Shown piece by piece: positions 1-10,149 of a stretch of 45,056 bases of DNA. The position numbers were made by a program, and so were the translations under genes. Origin of the DNA: Akkermansia muciniphila. GTDB lineage: Bacteria > Verrucomicrobiota > Verrucomicrobiia > Verrucomicrobiales > V1-33. The stretch's first letter is position 1. Each line of letters opens with the position of its first letter. The DNA is taken from NCBI GenBank assembly GCA_945900785.1, contig CAMDJM010000036.1:1-45056 (forward strand), given 5' to 3'. The notes below the pieces were generated by a model that worked only from the letters and a program-made list of their open reading frames with translations, was not told where the DNA came from and did not search any database.

Positions 1-493
1 GGTGCGCCAAGCACAAGCTCAATAAATCTAACTGAATGAAAGGAATCAGTCATGACAACAGGTTGAAATCATGTAGCCAATCCGGCGGCAGGAGGGAGCA
101 ATCCTTTCTGTCGAAGCCCGGGGCGGCGAACCGTCGAGCCGCAATGCAAGTAAATCCAATCGAGCCTCGAAACACCATAATGAGAGTGGCCAGCGCGTCA
201 GATATCGTGAAGCCAGCATCCCTGCCGGGATCAACCACACAACGGCAGGGGACTCTCCGGGGTCAGCGGGAGCAGCGCGACGGGACAGATTTGTTGGGAA
301 CTTGGGAGAGTCCACGCAGCGCGCCCGGTGTCAGCCGTGCGCAGCCAGGACTGACGCGAATCAATAAGCGTGAGGACTGCTGCGGGGAAGTCGGAGGGGC
401 TCATAGTAGTGAGGAGGCCGGCGAAAGTCGGAAGAGCGAAGGAGCCCTGGCTATAGTCAAGCTGACTGGGAGAAGTCCGGAACTGATTGGGAA

Positions 494-1879
494 ATGATGA
501 ATGACCCTATGACAGAACAGGCTGCTGCCGCCATCGAATGCCGTATTGAGGTATCGCTGGCGCAATGGCCTGCCCTCCGGGCTTTGAGAGAGAAGCTGGG
601 CCATAAGGCCAAAGAGGAGAAGCGGTTCCGCTTCTTCAGTCTCTACAGCCACATCTGGCGCCCTGACACTCTGGAGGCGGCATGGGCGACTGTGCGGCGT
701 AACGGAGGAGCGCCAGGAGTGGATCAAGTGAGGATCGAAGATATAGCGGCTAGCCCTGAAAAGGAAGCCGCATTTCTAGCCGATCTCCAGAAGCAGCTCC
801 GGGAGAAAACCTACCGCGCCTCAGCCGTGCGGCGGGTCTACATTCCGAAAGCGAACGGGAAGCTGAGACCCCTCGGCATCCCAACTATCACAGACCGCGT
901 AGTGCAGGCCGCCGTGAAGCTCATTATAGAGCCGATCTTCGAAGCCGATTTCGTGGACTGCTCCCACGGGTTTCGACCCGGCCGGAGTGCCCATGACGCC
1001 CTGAAAAGCGTCGAGCAGAGCGTCCGGGAAGGACGCCATGCGGTGTATGATGCGGACCTGGCAGGCTACTTCGACACCATCCCCCACGACAAACTGATCG
1101 CCGGTGTGCGGCAGCGGGTGGTGGACGGAGGGGTGTTAGGCCTGATCCGGCAATGGCTCAATGCGCCAGCAGTGGAACCGCCGCCTGAAAGAAAGACAAA
1201 TCAGACAGGCCAAGGCACACCGCTGGTGGAGCGACGTAAAGCAGGCACGCCGCAAGGCGGAGTTCTGAGCCCCCTCCTCGCAAACATCCACCTGCATTGG
1301 TTTGACCGCGCCTTTCACGGCAAGGAAGGACCAGCGCAGTGGGCGAATGCGAGACTGGTGCGGTATGCCGACGACTTCGTGATCGTGGCCCGATACATTG
1401 GGCCGCGGATGACGACTTGGATCGAAGAGCGGATCGAAGAACGCCTTGGGCTGGAGATCAACCGGGAGAAAACCCGGACGATTCCTGACCTGAAAGCGGA
1501 CGGGGAAAAGCTCGACTTCCTGGGATATAGTCTAAGGTATGCCCACGACCAGTATGGGAGAAAAGGGAAGAAATACCTGAGCCTCGAACCGAGCGCCGCT
1601 TCCAGAAAGCGGCAGAGGGGAAAGGTCAGGGACTTCCTTGGCCCCCAGCAGAGCCACACACCGTTGCCTGTCTTGATAGGAAATCTCAACCGGCGGCTAC
1701 GCGGGTGGGGGAACTACTTCAAGCTGGGCTATCATCGTGAGGCCTGCCGGGAAATGAACAGCTACGTGAGGTATCGCCTCACCAAGCACCTGAAACGCCG
1801 CAGCCAGCGGCACTGGAAAGCGCGCGGGGAAATGAGCGCGTATGAACACTTGAACAAGATGGGATTGATCATCCTCTGA
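494..1879 (+). CDS. ltrA: Group II intron reverse transcriptase/maturase
   Basis: The intron-encoded protein (461 aa) helps the intron RNA fold and splice, and copies it into DNA during mobility. The reverse transcriptase domain spans roughly residues 60-340. It includes the PQG block (GTPQGGVLSPLLAN, 251-264) and the catalytic YADD motif at 291-294. The group II maturase (X) domain follows at about 375-450, with the typical segment LNRRLRGWGNYFKLG. The protein ends soon after, with no HNH endonuclease domain, so it is an endonuclease-minus type. All hallmark motifs are intact, so it may be active. The start is uncertain among closely spaced ATGs at 494, 497 and 509. Confidence 0.95.
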   Translation: MMNDPMTEQAAAAIECRIEVSLAQWPALRALREKLGHKAKEEKRFRFFSLYSHIWRPDTLEAAWATVRRNGGAPGVDQVRIEDIAASPEKEAAFLADLQKQLREKTYRASAVRRVYIPKANGKLRPLGIPTITDRVVQAAVKLIIEPIFEADFVDCSHGFRPGRSAHDALKSVEQSVREGRHAVYDADLAGYFDTIPHDKLIAGVRQRVVDGGVLGLIRQWLNAPAVEPPPERKTNQTGQGTPLVERRKAGTPQGGVLSPLLANIHLHWFDRAFHGKEGPAQWANARLVRYADDFVIVARYIGPRMTTWIEERIEERLGLEINREKTRTIPDLKADGEKLDFLGYSLRYAHDQYGRKGKKYLSLEPSAASRKRQRGKVRDFLGPQQSHTPLPVLIGNLNRRLRGWGNYFKLGYHREACREMNSYVRYRLTKHLKRRSQRHWKARGEMSAYEHLNKMGLIIL

Positions 1880-1907
1880 ATTGCCTTATGGAAGAGTCGA
1901 CTACAGT

Positions 1908-1985
<78 letters not shown>

Positions 1986-1989
<4 letters not shown>

Positions 1990-4900
1990 TGCGGCGAGGC
2001 GACTTTCGGGTCGGGCGAGAGGAACGCGATGACCGCCTTGTTCGTGCGCTTGTCGCCCCCGGTGAGCTGGCTCACGAGCAGATGCACATTGTCGCCGAGC
2101 ACGTAGCGGCCCGGTGAATTCGCAATGCGCGGCGCTTTGGCGGCGTCCGGGTCGGCGGCGATGACGCGGAATTTCATCTCGCCCGTCGGCAGCTTGCCGC
2201 TGAACGGCTCGACGCGCGGCTTCGCCTGCAAGCGTGCGGTGAGCTTCGCGAGCGCGTCCGGCGCATCGTCGGCGGTGAAGGCGGCGATTTCCCCGGCGGT
2301 CGGAACGACGCCGAGAATGTCGAGCGTCACGCGGCGGATGAGCTGCGCGCGGTCGGCGGCGGATGCGGGCATCGGCGCTTCGTTCGCGATGCGCTCGGCG
2401 ATGGTCGCTTTCCAAAACTCCAACGGGTCTTTCGGGTCGCCGGGTCGTGTCCAGCCGCCATAGGCCGTGTCCACGCTGTGCGAGAGCGTCACGGCGTCGC
2501 CTTCTTTCGCCTCAATGACCGCGCCGACTGCGCCCGTGCTGTGTTCCTCTTTGTATTCGCCTGCGCCGATGGCGATGCCGTGGCCGCTCACCTCGCAGTA
2601 TTCGCCCGGCGCGAGGCGGAGCGTCGCCATCGGCGTGATACCGGTGAACCACGTCGCCTTCACGGGAATCTCCGCTCCCTTCGCATCGCGCGCCGTGTGT
2701 CCGTCGTGCTGATGCCACGTCTCCGTTTTGAAAACGACCGGCACCTTCCCCGTGTTGTGAAAAAGCACGCGCGCCTTCAGCACCGAGCCGAGCGGGTATT
2801 GCTCGCCACGCGGCTCCAGCAGCCATGCCGCGCGCAGGCCGTTCGCCAGCGGCTGGCCCCACGCCGCGCTCTTCAGCTCGATAGGCAACGCCTCGCCGCC
2901 CTGCACCGCGCGCATCGAGGAAAACTCCATCGGGATGTCCGCCCAGCTCACCGGCGCAGTCGAGATGGCCGTGATGTCGTCGAGCAGCGCCACGACCTCC
3001 GCCTGCGCCCAATCGCGCGAAGCATCGATCCGTGGACGCAGCGCCGCGAGCTTCTTCGATTCCTCGGAATCCGGCGACTGCTTGACGAAACCATCCACCT
3101 CCCGCGCGACGTGCCCGATGAGCGCGCCGGGAATCTTCCCATCCGTCCGCGCGCTCGCCTGCCATTTGCGGAAAAGCTTTTGCGCGTATTCGTGCTTCGG
3201 CTGGAGCGGGGTCTCGTCAGAGCGCGGGCTGGCCTCCGCCGGCTTCGGCGCGGGCGTCGCCGCTGGTCGCGCCCGCTTCATGTCATCCACCGCGATGTCG
3301 CCGATTTTCACGAGGTCTTCGTTGCTCCGCAGTGCCATCGAACGCGCCGTCTGGAACGGCTCGCCGACGTCGCCGAGGACGAACACGCGCCCGGTGCCGA
3401 GCGAGTAGGCTTTGCCGTCGAGATACAGCGTCCCCGGCTCGTCGGACGTGTGCTTCAGCGCGATGACGCGCTTGTCCACGTTCCTGCCCGCCGCCTTCGT
3501 CTTCTCCGGGTCCACGAGATGGATGTTCCCCTCAATGCTCCACTTCCCGCTCGTCTGCGAAAAGCTCTCGCTCATCCCCGACGAGATGAAGCCCTCATAC
3601 ACGAGGACAAAATTCACGTCCTTCTCCGTCTGGTAGGCCACCGCAGCATACTTGTCGTTCCAGAGATGCGCCCGCTCCGGCGGCTTCGCCTCAGCGCCGC
3701 CAGCGGCTGCTTTGCCGTCAGCGGGAGGCGCAGGTTTTTCAAAAATCTCCGCCTGCTGCGCATCGGGGACTCCTACGATGTCGAGCTGGCGCTTCACTTC
3801 GTCGCGGAACCCGGCGGGGAGGTCTATCACTGGCGTGTCGGTGACTTCCCGCGGGGCGCTGTAGTCAATCTTCCGCACGCCGCCTTTGTGCAGCAGGTAG
3901 AAGAATCCGTCGCCCGGGCGGCAGACGATGGCCCAGGTGCCCCAGCCGTCGGGGACTTCGAGTTTGTGTGGGTCCGGCGGGAGTATTCCCGTAAACTCCA
4001 CAGGCTCGAACAAAAGCTGAGCATCGTTCGTGCGGCGGTCGCCGACCGGCCTGCCGACGATTTTCAGCATCGCGCGGCCCCGGTTTACGGTCGCCTCGCC
4101 GACGGGATACTCGCCAGGAACGAGCACGACGCGCGGCTGCTGGTCGGTCTGCGGGTCGGCAGGGAGGACCCGGAATTTCACAGGCGCAGTGGGCAGCGAG
4201 CCGGCGAATTCCACGACATCGGCGCGGGTGGCGAGGCGCTGCACCAGGGCATCGAACGCGCCATCGGTTTGGTCGGTGGCGAAGGCGGCGATTTCGTCCG
4301 GGGTGGGCCCGTTCCCGAACAGTTCGCGCACGGCGCGGTCGAGGAGGTGGGTGCGCTCGGCAGCATCGGCGGGCAGCGGGAGTTCGCGGGCGACGCGGGC
4401 CTTGATGTGCGCCTGCCACCAACCGGAACCGACCATGCGAGGGTCATCCCAACGCATCCAGACTCCAGTGCCGTCCAGCTCCAATGAACCGTGCGTTAGG
4501 GTCAGTTCCTCACCGGGCTTCGCGAGCACGTTGGAGCCGACGCGCGGCCCGGCCCACGGGCCCATGCCCGCACGCGGACCGAGGCCCACACCAGGTGCGT
4601 TGATTTCGATAAATTCGCCCGATGCTAGGCGGACGGGAACGGGCAGCGCCATGGTTGTCCATTCGATTCCGGAGATTTGCACTTCCGCGCCCGCAGCATC
4701 ACGAGCCGACACGCCGCCCTGGTGCCATGTCGGCACGCGGGTCATCACAGCGACGCTCCCGGTATTCTGCACGAGGAGTCGCGCCTTCAGCGCTGCACCC
4801 ATGCGATGCTCCGCCGAGCCCGGCTCCAGCACCCATGCCGCGCGTAGGCCATTCGGCTGCGCTGCGCCCCATGTTACCCCGGTATACTTCTCCAGCAGCG

Positions 4901-6806
4901 CCTCGCCATTGTGGACGGCGCTGGCCGACGCCGTCGGCAGGAGGTAATCTTGCACTGCGGCCACTTCATCCAGCAGCGCGATGGCGTCGGCAGGCTTCCA
5001 ATCATGCGTGGTGTCGAGTCGCGGGAGGATAGCGTTGAGTTTCGGAACCGTTTCCCATCTCGGGTTGCCTTCGATAAACACCTTCACCGCAGCCGCGAGT
5101 TCGCCAACGAGCGCGCCGGGGATGTCGCCATTCGTCCGCTCGTGGCGCTGCCAGATTTCGTAAAGCGCGACGGCGTCTTTGTGGTTCGGTTTCATGGGAA
5201 TGATCTCGCTGACCTGAGGCGGGACGGTGGCCATGAGTGCGCCAAGCTTTCTTGAAGATTCCTGGTCGCTCACGACGGGGGTGTCGATGTCGAGCTGGCG
5301 CACCGTGCCGTTGTCGGTGAGGAGGAAGACGCGGCCTTGTGCGAGGTCGTATTCCTTGTGCCCGAAGTCGCGCGGAGGCGGCGCGGGCTTGCTCAGGTCC
5401 CGGGCTTCGGCGGGCGCGGTGGTGATGCTGAGTTTGCCCGGCGCGGCGTGCGCGCGGTGGAAAGTGAGCGCGATGCTGGGTTTCTTCACGTTGATGGTGC
5501 CGGCGTCTATCCATGTGCGCGTCTTGGCGTTCGATGAGCCTTCGGTCGCCGAGCCGAAGTCGCCGTGATACGCGATGACGAACGCCGCGTCCTTGCCATC
5601 ATGCACGCAGTAGGCGGAAAAGTCGTTCGTCCCAATGTGCGCGACCTGGTGCGGAATCCATTTGTCGTCCGCCGCGCGCAGCATGGCGACGGGGACGGCG
5701 ATGCCCGCGCCGAGCAGCAGCGCGAGGGCGGCGAGGGCGGAGGTCACGCTGCGGCGGTTCAGTTTTTCGCTGAGCACGGCGAGGAGGCGGCCTTCGAGCG
5801 AGGAGTGGCGCGCCATCGCCAGTCCGCAGGCCGCCGTCCAGCGGGCAGGCGGGAGTTTCGTGGCGACGTGGAGCAAATGCTCCGCATACGCCGACGGACG
5901 CACCCCGCTGGCGAGGACCAGGTCGTCGCAAGCCCGCTCGCGTTCCACATGCAGACGCCAGGCGGCGAGCCAGACCAGCGGATTAAACCAATACAGGGCG
6001 CAGGCGAGTTGGGTGAGCCACTGCTCAAGGGGATCGCGCCGGCGGATATGGCCCAGCTCGTGCAGAAGGACAGATTGGAGTTGCCCCGCGTCCCATGTCA
6101 GGGCCTCCTCAGGCAGCAGGAGCCGCGGCCGCCAGACACCCCACACCAGGGGGATGGTGCGCTTTTCCTCCACCAGCAGCCGCACGCGCTGTATCACCCC
6201 TAACTGCAAGGCGGCTGCGGCCAGCGCCGCCGCCAGCGGGCCATCCGTGACGGCCCGGGCGCGCCGTGCCGCCCGGCGCAGCAGCCAGTGCGCTCCCAGC
6301 AGGCGCAGGAGCAGCGCAGCGCAGCCGGCGCTCCAGAGGAAGGGCAGCGCCGTGCGCCACCACAGGACCGGCGGGCGCAGGGCCACGGGCGCAGCGGCCG
6401 GGGGCAGCACCGCAGCAGGGGCGGCGGCAGGTTCGGGGGGCCCGGGGGAGGGTTCCATAATAGCGGCTAGTGCGGAAGCGTCCCGGGGGGCTGCGGGGGC
6501 GGGGAAATAGGGCCTCTGAGGCTCATAGGGCGGATCGAAGTTATCTCCTGGAGCGGGGGCTGCAGCTATGGCGGGGGGCACGGCCCAGGCGGGCAGCACG
6601 CGCCAGCCTGGCAGGACCAGCGACAGCACCGGCACGGCCAGCAATGCGAGCACCGCGACCAGCCACACCAGATGCCGCGCGGCGGCGGATGAGCGGGGCA
6701 TCAGCAGCACGCCCAGACCGGCCAGCGCCAGCAGGACCGCGCCTTTCAGCGAGGCATCCACCAGCAGTGGCACGGCTGCGGCGGAAAAGATCAGGTGGCG
6801 GTTCAC
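1986..6806 (-). CDS. BlaR1-like M56 membrane metalloprotease/receptor, 3' end cut by intron
   Basis: A membrane receptor-protease (1606 aa) that, by family precedent, senses an envelope signal and triggers inactivation of the partner BlaI-type repressor. Hydrophobic segments lie at about 8-30, 44-66 and 153-176, a Pro/Ala-rich linker at 85-148, and the zinc motif HELGH at 249-253 with downstream ERACDD (about 290-295). A last membrane segment (about 355-376) leads to a roughly 1200-residue outer part made of two related modules (about 382-985 and 1048-1606). Each module holds a DUF1549-like segment (813-858; 1481-1526). The GTG start at 6806 has a strong Shine-Dalgarno and follows the blaI stop by one base; an upstream ATG at 6869 lacks this support. 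The second module stops early: the TAG at 1988-1986 lies inside the group II intron, so the native C-terminus is missing. Confidence 0.88.
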
Positions 6807-6807
6807 C

Positions 6808-7191
6808 TTACCGGCCCTCCTTTCTGGTCTGTTCGATGAGCTGCACAAGGCGATCCCGCTCCTCCTCACTCACGCCATCTTTCCTTGATACCAGATGTGC
6901 GGCGAGCGCCTCTTCCAGGGAACCGCCAAAGAACGTTTCCAGCACCTTCTCAAAAGCAGAACGCCCGGCCTTCAGCCTGGCTTCCATCGGGGCATACACC
7001 ACCTCCCGGCCCTGCCCGCAGCGCCTCAGGTGTCCTTTTTCCACCAGGATGTGCAGCATGCGGCGCACCGCCATGGGCGTGGGAGGATCCGGCAGGGTTC
7101 CGGCGATTTGGTTCACCGTGGCCTCGCCTCTGGAAAAAAGCGCATCCATGATCTGGCGTTCGCGACGGGAGAGTTTCGAGGGGTCGGACAT
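6808..7191 (-). CDS. blaI: BlaI/MecI-family winged-helix repressor
   Basis: A 127-residue DNA-binding repressor that usually controls its own operon and is inactivated after its M56 partner senses a signal. The N-terminal two thirds show the family pattern LSRRERQIMDALF, then VNQIAGTLPDPPTPMAVRRML and a wing ending GREVVYAP. The C-terminal part (about 75-127) is the helical dimerisation region, with FFGGSLEEALAAHLV. Length is normal for the family. It is first in a two-gene operon with the M56 receptor and lies downstream of two inverted repeats that could be its operators. The regulated function is unknown, and nothing nearby points to beta-lactam resistance. The symbol is given at family level only. 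Confidence 0.92.
   Translation of the reverse strand: MSDPSKLSRRERQIMDALFSRGEATVNQIAGTLPDPPTPMAVRRMLHILVEKGHLRRCGQGREVVYAPMEARLKAGRSAFEKVLETFFGGSLEEALAAHLVSRKDGVSEEERDRLVQLIEQTRKEGR
6815..6823 (-). promoter_or_regulatory. Ribosome binding site setting the M56 GTG start
   Basis: On the minus strand the sequence AAAGGAGGG lies 8-9 bases before GTG at 6806, inside the last codons of the repressor gene. The repressor stop (6810-6808) is one base from the GTG, so the two genes are probably translationally coupled. Confidence 0.75.
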
Positions 7192-7230
7192 GGCGTTGGG
7201 GAATCGGGGGATAGGTTGGCGATGCGGGAG

Positions 7231-7287
7231 TGCGTTACGTTTTTAACGCAAAAATCAACGTCAGCAAGAAAATTTTCGTTAAATTTT
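7231..7287 (-). promoter_or_regulatory. Promoter/operator region with two perfect inverted repeats
   Basis: Between the repressor gene and the next gene rightwards is an AT-rich stretch with two perfect 7-bp inverted repeats: TGCGTTA-N6-TAACGCA at 7231-7250 and AAAATTT-N5-AAATTTT at 7269-7287. The half-site CGTTA/TAACG recurs three times. Position 40-95 bases upstream of the blaI start fits an autoregulatory operator; this is inferred from location and symmetry. The rest of the 7192-7610 interval shows no gene, only a run of ten C at 7351-7360. Confidence 0.5.
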
Positions 7288-7610
7288 TAGCGGATGCCGT
7301 GATCCGCTTCCCAAGACCCAGGCACAGGCGGGATGCCCCTGAAAATCCTTCCCCCCCCCCTGGGTGCTTGATCCACAGAAATAGCATAATCGCGGCGTTT
7401 CCACTGAATCAACGCCCGGCTGCAATCCGGTAGGCAAATTGTTCCCGGGCCCGGTGCCAGCGCACATGGTGCTGCAGGAAAATGGGCAACATTTCCATGT
7501 TGAGTAGGGTTACACCCCATAGCTTTTCCTCCAGCCTTCCGTAGAATAACCTACCACCTTGCATCCGGGAAATGAGTTCCCGATGCTATTGTGCCTGGAA
7601 CCAAACCACT

Positions 7611-7805
7611 ATGAATACACAAGAAATTAAAGGCGACTGGAAGATTATCAAAGGGAAGCTGAAACAACAGTGGGCGCAGCTCACAGACGATGATCTGCAA
7701 ATGGCTGAGGGCATGGAGGAAGAACTGATCGGGAGGATCCAGAAACGCACTGGAGAATCCCGCGAGGCTGTGGAAAAAGCTCTCAAACATGCCACCGCCG
7801 GTTGA
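7611..7805 (+). CDS. CsbD-family stress protein
   Basis: A 64-residue hydrophilic protein of the CsbD/YjbJ family, small general-stress proteins of unknown biochemical role. The N-terminus reads MNTQEIKGDWKIIKGKLKQQW, close to the family signature, and is followed by acidic helices (LTDDDLQMAEGMEEELIGRIQ) and a C-terminal KRTGESREAVEKAL segment. The ATG at 7611 starts exactly where family members begin, so a longer frame starting at 7572 is not preferred. It is the first gene of a + strand block rich in stress functions. Confidence 0.9.
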   Translation: MNTQEIKGDWKIIKGKLKQQWAQLTDDDLQMAEGMEEELIGRIQKRTGESREAVEKALKHATAG

Positions 7806-7874
7806 TGCTGAGCCGCAGGATGGACCTGCACCGCTTTCCCTCAATACTTCCAGTATCATCCCAATCCTATACTG

Positions 7875-8909
7875 ATGAAAAACAAAATGCAGGCCGCTGT
7901 AGTCGCCAGATTCGGGGAGCCTCTGCTCTTCGAGGAATGGGATATTCCCGTTCCCGGGCCGGGCCAGGTTCTCGTCAGGACTGAGGCCTGCGGGGTTTGT
8001 CACACAGATGTCCATGCCTGGCGCGGCGATTGGCCGCTCAAGCCCGTCCTGCCCTTCATCCCCGGTCATGAAGGCATCGGACTGGTCGTGGCGATGGGGC
8101 CAGGGGTGACCTCCGTGAAGGAAGGTGACCGGGTGGGCGTTCCCTGGTTATACTCGGCGTGCGGCCATTGCGAGTATTGTTTGTCAGCGTGGGAGACTGT
8201 CTGTGCGGAAGCCCAGTTTGGCGGCTATACCAGGCACGGTGGCTTTGCTGAATACATTCTGGCAAATCCGGACTATGTTGCCCGGATCCCGGCCGGATTG
8301 ATCGCCGCAGAGGCAGCTCCGATCATCTGCGCGGGGGTCACGACCTACAAAGGAATCAAAGAGACCGGGGCCAAGCCGGGACAATGGATCGCCATTTCCG
8401 GCATTGGCGGGCTGGGACACCTTGCCATTCAATATGCTGCGGCGATGGGGCTTTACGTCTGCGCCATTGATCCTGACAATGCAAAACTGGCCCATGCCCG
8501 GCGTCTGGGTGCCTCGCTAACCATAAACGCCGCCGACCGCGATGCGGTGGAGCAGGTGCGCCGGGGGACCGGGGGCGGAGCGCATGGAGTCCTGATCACC
8601 GCCCCTTCCCTCGTGGCATTCAAACAAGGGGTGGCGATGACACGCAAGTTGGGCACCTGCGTCCTCGTTGGATTGCCTCCGGGCGAGTTTCCCACGCCCC
8701 TGTTTGACGTGGTCGCCAATTGCATAACGATCCGGGGTTCGTTCGTCGGCACCCGGCAGGACATGGCGGAAGCCTTGGCATTTGCTGCCGCAGGCCGGGT
8801 CAAAGCAGAGATCGAACGGCAACCGCTGTCGGCCATCAACGACGTCCTCACGCGCCTGGAACAAGGTAAAGTGGCCTCCCGTGTCGTGATCGATTTTGCA
8901 GGAATGTGA
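7875..8909 (+). CDS. adhP: Zinc-dependent alcohol dehydrogenase
   Basis: A medium-chain dehydrogenase (344 aa) that oxidises primary alcohols or reduces aldehydes with NAD(H) in the cytoplasm. Catalytic zinc residues include Cys39 in CGVCHTD and the pair His65-Glu66 in PGHEGIG. The four structural-zinc cysteines are at 96, 99, 102 and 110 (CGHCEYC...C). The Rossmann motif GIGGLGHLAIQ lies near 178-188. Length and order match bacterial AdhP/AdhA. An internal Met at residue 5 is an alternative start. The adhP symbol is by family resemblance; substrate is not fixed by sequence. Confidence 0.93.
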   Translation: MKNKMQAAVVARFGEPLLFEEWDIPVPGPGQVLVRTEACGVCHTDVHAWRGDWPLKPVLPFIPGHEGIGLVVAMGPGVTSVKEGDRVGVPWLYSACGHCEYCLSAWETVCAEAQFGGYTRHGGFAEYILANPDYVARIPAGLIAAEAAPIICAGVTTYKGIKETGAKPGQWIAISGIGGLGHLAIQYAAAMGLYVCAIDPDNAKLAHARRLGASLTINAADRDAVEQVRRGTGGGAHGVLITAPSLVAFKQGVAMTRKLGTCVLVGLPPGEFPTPLFDVVANCITIRGSFVGTRQDMAEALAFAAAGRVKAEIERQPLSAINDVLTRLEQGKVASRVVIDFAGM

Positions 8910-9140
8910 AGCAGCGGCCCGGGATGTTGCCTCCGCACGGCGTGGTATAAGGATAGCAGGAACCGTCAGGCCAATCATGACAAACAACACCCTCACCCCG
9001 GATCTTATTTCTACGGCGGACGACATGGAACCTACGGAAACCGGGCCAACCAGGGGCCGAATCGATACGATGTCCCCGCGCACCATTCGAACGGAAACTA
9101 CCGGGGCACCAATAATGGCCGGAACGGCGACCATCGCTGA
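8910..9140 (+). pseudogene. Remnant of a Gly/Asn/Tyr-rich protein after the dehydrogenase
   Basis: Directly after the dehydrogenase stop, the same frame stays open for 76 codons to a TGA at 9138-9140 but has no ATG. The translation contains AWYKDSRNRQ and then a Gly/Asn/Tyr/His-rich tail (YFYGGRHGTYGNRANQG, NGNYRGTNNGRNGDHR) of the kind seen at the C-termini of small secreted proteins. It may be the 3' end of a gene whose start was lost. The family is not recognised and the call is tentative. The rest of 9141-9266 shows only a 29-codon frame. Confidence 0.3.
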
Positions 9141-9266
9141 TCCTGTCTCTGCCCACAATCCACACCGCCAAACAGGATGAACACCAAGCGACTCACGGAA
9201 ACAGCGGGAGCATTGGGCGAATACACCGCCGCCATGGAAACACCCGCCACCCTGAAAGCACTCTGA

Positions 9267-9878
9267 ATGGCCTTGTCTCTTTATCTCATCCGCCATGGCG
9301 AAACCGCCTGGTCTCTCACCGGCCAACATACCGGCAGGACGGACCTCCCGCTGACCGCGAACGGAGCAGATCAGGCCTGCCAACTGGAACCTCACCTTGC
9401 TGGACTGCACTTTGAGCACATCCTGACCAGCCCACTCCTGCGCGCGCAGCTGACCTGCCAACTGGTTGGCCTGGATGGAACCACGGAGATCGAACCCGAT
9501 CTGTCAGAGTGGAACTACGGTGACTACGAAGGGCTAAAATCCGACGAAATCCGCCGCCATCGCCCGGACTGGGATTTATTCCGCGATGGTTGTCCACGCG
9601 GCGAAATGCCAGATCAGATTTTGCTCCGCGTCGACCGCTTGATCACCCGTTTGCGCTCGATGGATGGGAATGTGGCCCTGTTTTCCCATGGGCAGTTTGG
9701 CGGTGTTTTGGGAGCGCGATGGATCGGGTTGCCCATGGCCGGGGCACGGCATCTTCCGCTCAGGACGGGTTCAGTCAGCATCCTCGGCTATAACATTGAT
9801 CACCCGGTGGTCCCCGTGATCTCCATGTGGAATTGCCGGCCGCCATGGATTCCCTATGCCAGTCCAACTACCCTCTGA
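9267..9878 (+). CDS. Histidine phosphatase (phosphoglycerate mutase-like)
   Basis: A 203-residue member of the histidine phosphatase superfamily, which transfers phosphate through a phosphohistidine. The catalytic motif LIRHGETAW is at residues 7-15 (nucleophile His10), the distal acidic region EWNYGDYEG comes mid-protein, and the second histidine is in ALFSHGQFG. The short form resembles the phosphoserine/sugar-phosphate phosphatase branch (CobC, SixA or GpmB-like) more than glycolytic mutase. Substrate cannot be set from sequence. Its ATG follows immediately after the stop of a 29-codon frame. Confidence 0.9.
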   Translation: MALSLYLIRHGETAWSLTGQHTGRTDLPLTANGADQACQLEPHLAGLHFEHILTSPLLRAQLTCQLVGLDGTTEIEPDLSEWNYGDYEGLKSDEIRRHRPDWDLFRDGCPRGEMPDQILLRVDRLITRLRSMDGNVALFSHGQFGGVLGARWIGLPMAGARHLPLRTGSVSILGYNIDHPVVPVISMWNCRPPWIPYASPTTL

Positions 9879-10149
9879 CGCAGCAGATGCTTCATGCAGA
9901 ATCTGATACTGGCCGCCCCGACCAAAAAGCTGGTCCGGACCGGTTCATTTGACGCCCCGGTTTAGCAGCCTGACGAAAAATCAGGAGCACGGCCATCCAG
10001 GCTGTGCGCTTCAGACCGCGATCCGGATTTTTTCCGTTATCAGCCGGGCAAAAATCACGAAACACACAGGCGGGACGCCGATGCTCCTTTTTTCAACAGG
10101 CTCTTGAACGGCCCCGCCCGGCTTCACTCCAATAAAACCAGAAACCAAA

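Noticed and set aside
36..497. 153-codon open frame at the left end
   Set aside because: It lies in the structured RNA part of the group II intron (domains I-III), has no family resemblance and contains RNA-stem-like repeats of bases.
2478..4487. 669-codon frame on the + strand opposite the M56 gene
   Set aside because: Arginine/alanine-rich composition typical of a reverse-strand shadow in GC-rich DNA; the minus strand has clear catalytic motifs and repeats.
7351..7360. Run of ten C
   Set aside because: Simple homopolymer, possibly a length error; no feature depends on it.
9177..9266. 29-codon frame ending right before the histidine phosphatase
   Set aside because: No family match; ATG placement next to the following start is probably chance, though a leader peptide cannot be excluded.
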